Source: Caballeronia zhejiangensis (GTDB lineage Bacteria; Pseudomonadota; Gammaproteobacteria; Burkholderiales; Burkholderiaceae). Taken from it: 64,000 nucleotides of DNA. The notes under the pieces are model-generated. The model worked only from the letters and a program-made list of their open reading frames with translations. It made no database searches and was not told where the DNA came from. Positions 60,821 to 64,000 of this stretch are shown here, piece by piece; within the stretch, counting starts at the first letter, position 1; each line of letters opens with the position of its first letter. Location: contig NZ_JFHD01000001.1 of the NCBI RefSeq assembly GCF_000698575.1, positions 698,738 through 762,737 of the forward strand. Reading direction: 5' to 3'. The position numbers were made by a program, and so were the translations under genes.

Positions 60821-62680
60821 TCAATCGTCGAGCAAGGACAAGTCGCGCACCGCGCCCTTGTCCGCCGACATCACCTGCTTCGCATACGCCTTCAGCGCAG
60901 CCGACACCTTGCGCGGACGCTGCTTCGCGGGCTTCCAGCCCTTCGCGTTCTGCTCTTCGCGACGGCGCGCGAGTTCATCGTCGGAGAGCAGCACGTCGAT
61001 CGTGCGATTCGGAATGTCGATGCGAATCTTGTCGCCGTCGCGCACAAGGCCGATCGCGCCGCCCGCCGCCGCTTCCGGCGAGCAATGACCGATCGACAGG
61101 CCCGATGTGCCGCCCGAGAAACGTCCGTCCGTCAGCAGCGCGCATGCCTTGCCGAGACCCTTCGACTTGATGTAGCTCGTCGGGTACAGCATTTCCTGCA
61201 TGCCGGGCCCGCCCTTCGGACCTTCGTATCGAACGATGACGACATCGCCCGCCTTCACCTTGTCATTGAGGATGTTCTCGACGGCTTCGTCCTGCGACTC
61301 GGTGACGTGCGCCGTGCCTTCGAACACGAGAATGCTTTCATCGACGCCCGCCGTCTTCACGACGCAGCCATCCAGCGCGATGTTGCCCGTCAGCACCGCA
61401 AGGCCGCCTTCCTTCGAGAACGCGTGCTCGTACGAGCGAATGCAGCCTTCGGCGCGATCCGTATCGAGGCTCGGCCAGCGCGTGTTCTGGCTGAACGCGA
61501 CTTGCGTCGGCACGCCTGCGGGACCTGCCATGTAGAACGTCTTGACGGCTTCGTCGTCGGTGAGCTTGACGTCCCATTGCGCGAGCGCGTCTTTCAGCGT
61601 CGGCGCGTGCACGGTCGGCACGTCGGTATGCAGCTTGCCCGCGCGATCCAGTTCGCCGAGGATCGCCATGATGCCGCCCGCGCGATGCACGTCTTCGATG
61701 TGATACTTGTTCGTGTTCGGCGCGACCTTGCACAGCTGCGGCACGGTGCGCGACAGACGATCGATGTCCTTCATCGTGAAGTCGATCTCGGCTTCGCGCG
61801 CGATCGCCAGCAAGTGAAGAATGGTGTTGGTCGAGCCGCCCATCGCGATATCGAGCGTCATCGCGTTCTCGAACGCCTTGAAGCCGACCGAGCGCGGCAG
61901 CACGCGCGCCTCTTCCTGCTCGTAATAACGGCGCGCCAGTTCGACGATGCCGCGTCCCGCGCGCTTGAACAACTGCTCGCGGTCGGCGTGCGTCGCGACG
62001 ACGGTGCCGTTGCCGGGCAGCGAGAGACCGAGCGCTTCGGTGAGGCAGTTCATCGAGTTGGCCGTGAACATGCCTGAGCACGAGCCGCATGTCGGGCACG
62101 CGGAGCGCTCGACTTCGGCGACTTCCGCATCGGAATACGACTGGTCGGCGGCGATCACCATCGCATCGACGAGATCGAGCTTCTTCAGTTCGATGGCCTT
62201 CGTCTTCGGATTCGCGAGGCGCGTCTTGCCCGCTTCCATCGGGCCGCCCGAAACGAAAATGACGGGAATGTTCAGGCGCATCGCGGCCATCAACATGCCC
62301 GGCGTGATCTTGTCGCAGTTCGAGATGCAGACCATGGCGTCGGCGCAATGCGCGTTGACCATGTATTCGACCGAATCCGCGATGATGTCGCGGCTCGGCA
62401 GCGAGTACAGCATGCCGTCGTGACCCATCGCGATGCCGTCGTCGACCGCGATCGTGTTGAACTCCTTCGCCACGCCGCCCGCGGCTTCGATCTCACGCGC
62501 GACGAGCTGGCCCAGGTCTTTCAGATGAACGTGCCCCGGCACGAACTGGGTGAACGAGTTGACGACGGCGATGATCGGCTTCGAGAAATCTTCGTCTTTC
62601 ATGCCGGTGGCGCGCCAGAGGGAGCGCGCGCCCGCCATGTTGCGTCCGGCGGTGGAGGTTTTGGAACGGTATGTGGGCAT
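60821..62680 (-). CDS. ilvD: Dihydroxy-acid dehydratase
   Basis: This is a 619-residue iron-sulfur dehydratase of branched-chain amino acid synthesis, converting dihydroxyvalerate-type acids to keto acids. Cluster ligands lie in [18 protein letters not shown] and [18 protein letters not shown]. The end block [20 protein letters not shown] is typical, and the length is that of the E. coli enzyme. The start [19 protein letters not shown] is a family hallmark. It is a single-gene unit ending at the shared terminator. Confidence 0.97.
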   Translation of the reverse strand: MPTYRSKTSTAGRNMAGARSLWRATGMKDEDFSKPIIAVVNSFTQFVPGHVHLKDLGQLVAREIEAAGGVAKEFNTIAVDDGIAMGHDGMLYSLPSRDIIADSVEYMVNAHCADAMVCISNCDKITPGMLMAAMRLNIPVIFVSGGPMEAGKTRLANPKTKAIELKKLDLVDAMVIAADQSYSDAEVAEVERSACPTCGSCSGMFTANSMNCLTEALGLSLPGNGTVVATHADREQLFKRAGRGIVELARRYYEQEEARVLPRSVGFKAFENAMTLDIAMGGSTNTILHLLAIAREAEIDFTMKDIDRLSRTVPQLCKVAPNTNKYHIEDVHRAGGIMAILGELDRAGKLHTDVPTVHAPTLKDALAQWDVKLTDDEAVKTFYMAGPAGVPTQVAFSQNTRWPSLDTDRAEGCIRSYEHAFSKEGGLAVLTGNIALDGCVVKTAGVDESILVFEGTAHVTESQDEAVENILNDKVKAGDVVIVRYEGPKGGPGMQEMLYPTSYIKSKGLGKACALLTDGRFSGGTSGLSIGHCSPEAAAGGAIGLVRDGDKIRIDIPNRTIDVLLSDDELARRREEQNAKGWKPAKQRPRKVSAALKAYAKQVMSADKGAVRDLSLLDD

Positions 62681-62786
62681 CGTGGTTGCGGTTGGAATGT
62701 CGCGAATGAAAGCGGGCCACGAGGGGTGAGGGCCCTTGCGCGCGGCATCCGCGACCTTTTGGGTCGGGTGGGCGCGAATTTTGGGA

Positions 62787-63419
62787 TTATCCCATACCTG
62801 CTTCGTCCATTCCGCTTCGACGCGCCGCCTGCACCAGCGCGCGAATCGCCCAGCGTCTGACCTTGCGCGCGCGTGCGTCGTCGAGTTGCAGCACGTCCTT
62901 GCAGACGATCATCGCCTCCGTGCCGATGACGAGCGCGAGCGCCTGCGTGAGCGTGTCGAGCGCGGCGGGACTGAACTCGTCTTGCGCGGGTTCGAGCGCG
63001 GACTCGATCAACGGTGTGCGGCGATTCTGCCGCAGCGGCATGTCGTCCTGCGATTCGCCCTTCGCCGCCCGCTCCAGCGAATGCGCGAGCATCATGCGCA
63101 ACGGTGCTTCGTTCGCAAGAATCATGTCGTTGAGCGCGGCGTCGACACGCAACAATCGCGCGACCGGATCGGCCGATGCGCGCGCCGAAAATAGCTGGCT
63201 CGCAACGGGCGTGTCGACATCGAGCGATGCTTCGAGTAAGAGCGCATCGATGCTCGGGAAATGCCGATACGCCGTCGCACGCGACACGAGCGCTTCTGCC
63301 GCGACCTCTTCCAGCCCGGGCTTGCGCCCTTGCTTCATCAGCGCCGATGCCGCCTTCAGCAGATCCTTGCGCGTGCGCTGCTTCTGATTGCCGCGGGTCT
63401 TCGGTTCGGACTTCGCCAT
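62787..63419 (-). CDS. TetR-family transcriptional regulator
   Basis: This is a 210-residue TetR repressor. The HTH (about 33-60) is [20 protein letters not shown], followed by a helical ligand domain. The Met at 63419 starts one base after the stop of the upstream NTF2-like gene, so the two are coupled; the longer open frame to 63791 is out of context. It probably binds the inverted repeat at 63886-63901 and represses its own operon. Confidence 0.9.
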   Translation of the reverse strand: MAKSEPKTRGNQKQRTRKDLLKAASALMKQGRKPGLEEVAAEALVSRATAYRHFPSIDALLLEASLDVDTPVASQLFSARASADPVARLLRVDAALNDMILANEAPLRMMLAHSLERAAKGESQDDMPLRQNRRTPLIESALEPAQDEFSPAALDTLTQALALVIGTEAMIVCKDVLQLDDARARKVRRWAIRALVQAARRSGMDEAGMG

Positions 63420-63420
63420 A

Positions 63421-63843
63421 TCAAGCCTGCGGCAACTGACCGATGATCGCCGCGAGATCGACCCACACGTTTTCACGGCGAATCTGTCCGCTTTCGCTGA
63501 ATTCGACGACATGCAGCATGCGAAATTCCAGCGGACGCCCACGGCCTTCGAGCCCGAACGGCCGGCCCGGCGCCTTGCCGCGCCACAACGACTCGTCGAT
63601 GACAAAGCCGTCGCCATACAGACGGCGCAAGCACTCGACCCGGCTCTCCGACAGATCGGCAAACAACGCTTCGTAGAACGGCCGCGCGCGCTCGCGTCCG
63701 TGCGCCGGACCGGCAGGCCAGCCAACGACATCGTGCTCGACATCGTCGGTGAGCGTGGCGAGCACGCCTTCGACATCGTCGCTTCGTTCAAAACCGAAAT
63801 GCTCTTCGATCTTGCGGTCCATCTCGACAGCAGTCAGCGTCAT
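63421..63843 (-). CDS. SnoaL/NTF2-like protein
   Basis: This 140-residue protein has the cone-shaped NTF2 fold of SnoaL-like enzymes and binding proteins. The block WPAGPAHGRERARPFYEALF, a central acidic strand pair and FRMLHVVEFSESGQIRRENV at the end are visible. An AGGAGG box precedes the ATG. It is the first gene of the operon with the TetR regulator. Whether it is an enzyme or a ligand-binding protein is unknown. Confidence 0.85.
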   Translation of the reverse strand: MTLTAVEMDRKIEEHFGFERSDDVEGVLATLTDDVEHDVVGWPAGPAHGRERARPFYEALFADLSESRVECLRRLYGDGFVIDESLWRGKAPGRPFGLEGRGRPLEFRMLHVVEFSESGQIRRENVWVDLAAIIGQLPQA

Positions 63844-63885
63844 GATTGCCTCCTTGCACAGGTCACGCTTTCCAATTCATTCTAG

Positions 63886-63901
63886 TGAGACGACAGTCTC
63901 A
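63886..63901. promoter_or_regulatory. Inverted-repeat operator for the TetR unit
   Basis: TGAGAC and GTCTCA are perfect inverse copies around GACA. The site lies 43 bp upstream of the NTF2-like gene start, in its promoter, and suits a TetR dimer. Confidence 0.7.
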
Positions 63902-63978
63902 TTACAAGATTGAAATATCGTCTGGTGCGAGATGGTTAGCTATGCAATCACTTCAATGCATCGGCGCATATCGCAGAT

Positions 63979-64000
63979 AAAAAAAAGCGCAGCCTCTTTT
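63979..64000. terminator. Possible left half of a terminator cut by the window edge
   Basis: A run of eight As leads into GCGCAGCC and then TCTTTT at the last base. The matching right arm, if present, lies outside the window. Confidence 0.3.

Noticed and set aside
1..64000. CRISPR arrays, rRNA genes, insertion sequences or phage genes
   Set aside because: No regularly spaced repeats, rRNA signatures, transposases or phage structural genes outside the T6SS spike were seen.

Overview
The window looks like chromosomal DNA of a Burkholderiaceae beta-proteobacterium, most likely Paraburkholderia or Caballeronia. This rests on the high GC, the dense coding, the many LysR regulators, the style of the catabolic operons and the shape of the type VI secretion genes. 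The genus is inferred from protein character, not from a marker gene. No rRNA, CRISPR array, prophage or insertion sequence was recognised.

1-11.7 kb: a catabolic and uptake region. One minus-strand operon holds an aldehyde dehydrogenase, a haloacid-dehalogenase-type hydrolase, a DadA/PuuB-like FAD oxidoreductase, a Tat-exported peptide-type binding protein and a DppB-type permease cut by the window edge. Beyond a GNAT acetyltransferase lies a second unit with an old-yellow-enzyme/FAD demethylase-like protein and a paralogous binding protein. A GcvA-like LysR gene diverges from it. Import and oxidative breakdown of an N-alkylated amino acid or amine is the best guess. 11.7-23.5 kb: a YbdG-like mechanosensitive channel, tRNA-Leu(GAG) with a LysR gene running into it antisense, a type II NADH dehydrogenase, an orphan NuoM-like subunit with a strong terminator, a dicarboxylate/amino-acid symporter paired with an orphan binding protein, a hybrid histidine kinase and a diguanylate cyclase.

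23.5-45.6 kb: a beta-oxidation-like operon (fused hydratase/dehydrogenase plus two acyl-CoA dehydrogenases) under a divergent LysR with a nested palindromic operator; an EamA exporter; a chorismatase preceded by a ribbon-helix-helix protein; a second hybrid kinase; Bcr/CflA and DHA2 exporters; YukJ-like, CHAD, NUDIX and BON proteins; a decayed LysR/SDR pair; and a tartrate dehydrogenase, aldehyde dehydrogenase and DUF2520 operon beside a LysR gene.

45.7-58.0 kb: an incomplete type VI secretion island on the minus strand, read in the order vgrG, GH19-like lytic effector, two candidate immunity genes (the second frameshifted), PAAR protein, unknown membrane protein, tssM (frameshifted), tssF. 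The effector/immunity part is more AT-rich than its surroundings and looks acquired. No sheath, baseplate-wedge, ClpV, TssJ, TssK or TssL genes are present here, so the island would need core parts from elsewhere.

58.0-64.0 kb: an MFS transporter with a beta-hydroxyacid dehydrogenase, a bidirectional terminator, ilvD, and a TetR/NTF2-like pair behind a clear inverted-repeat operator.
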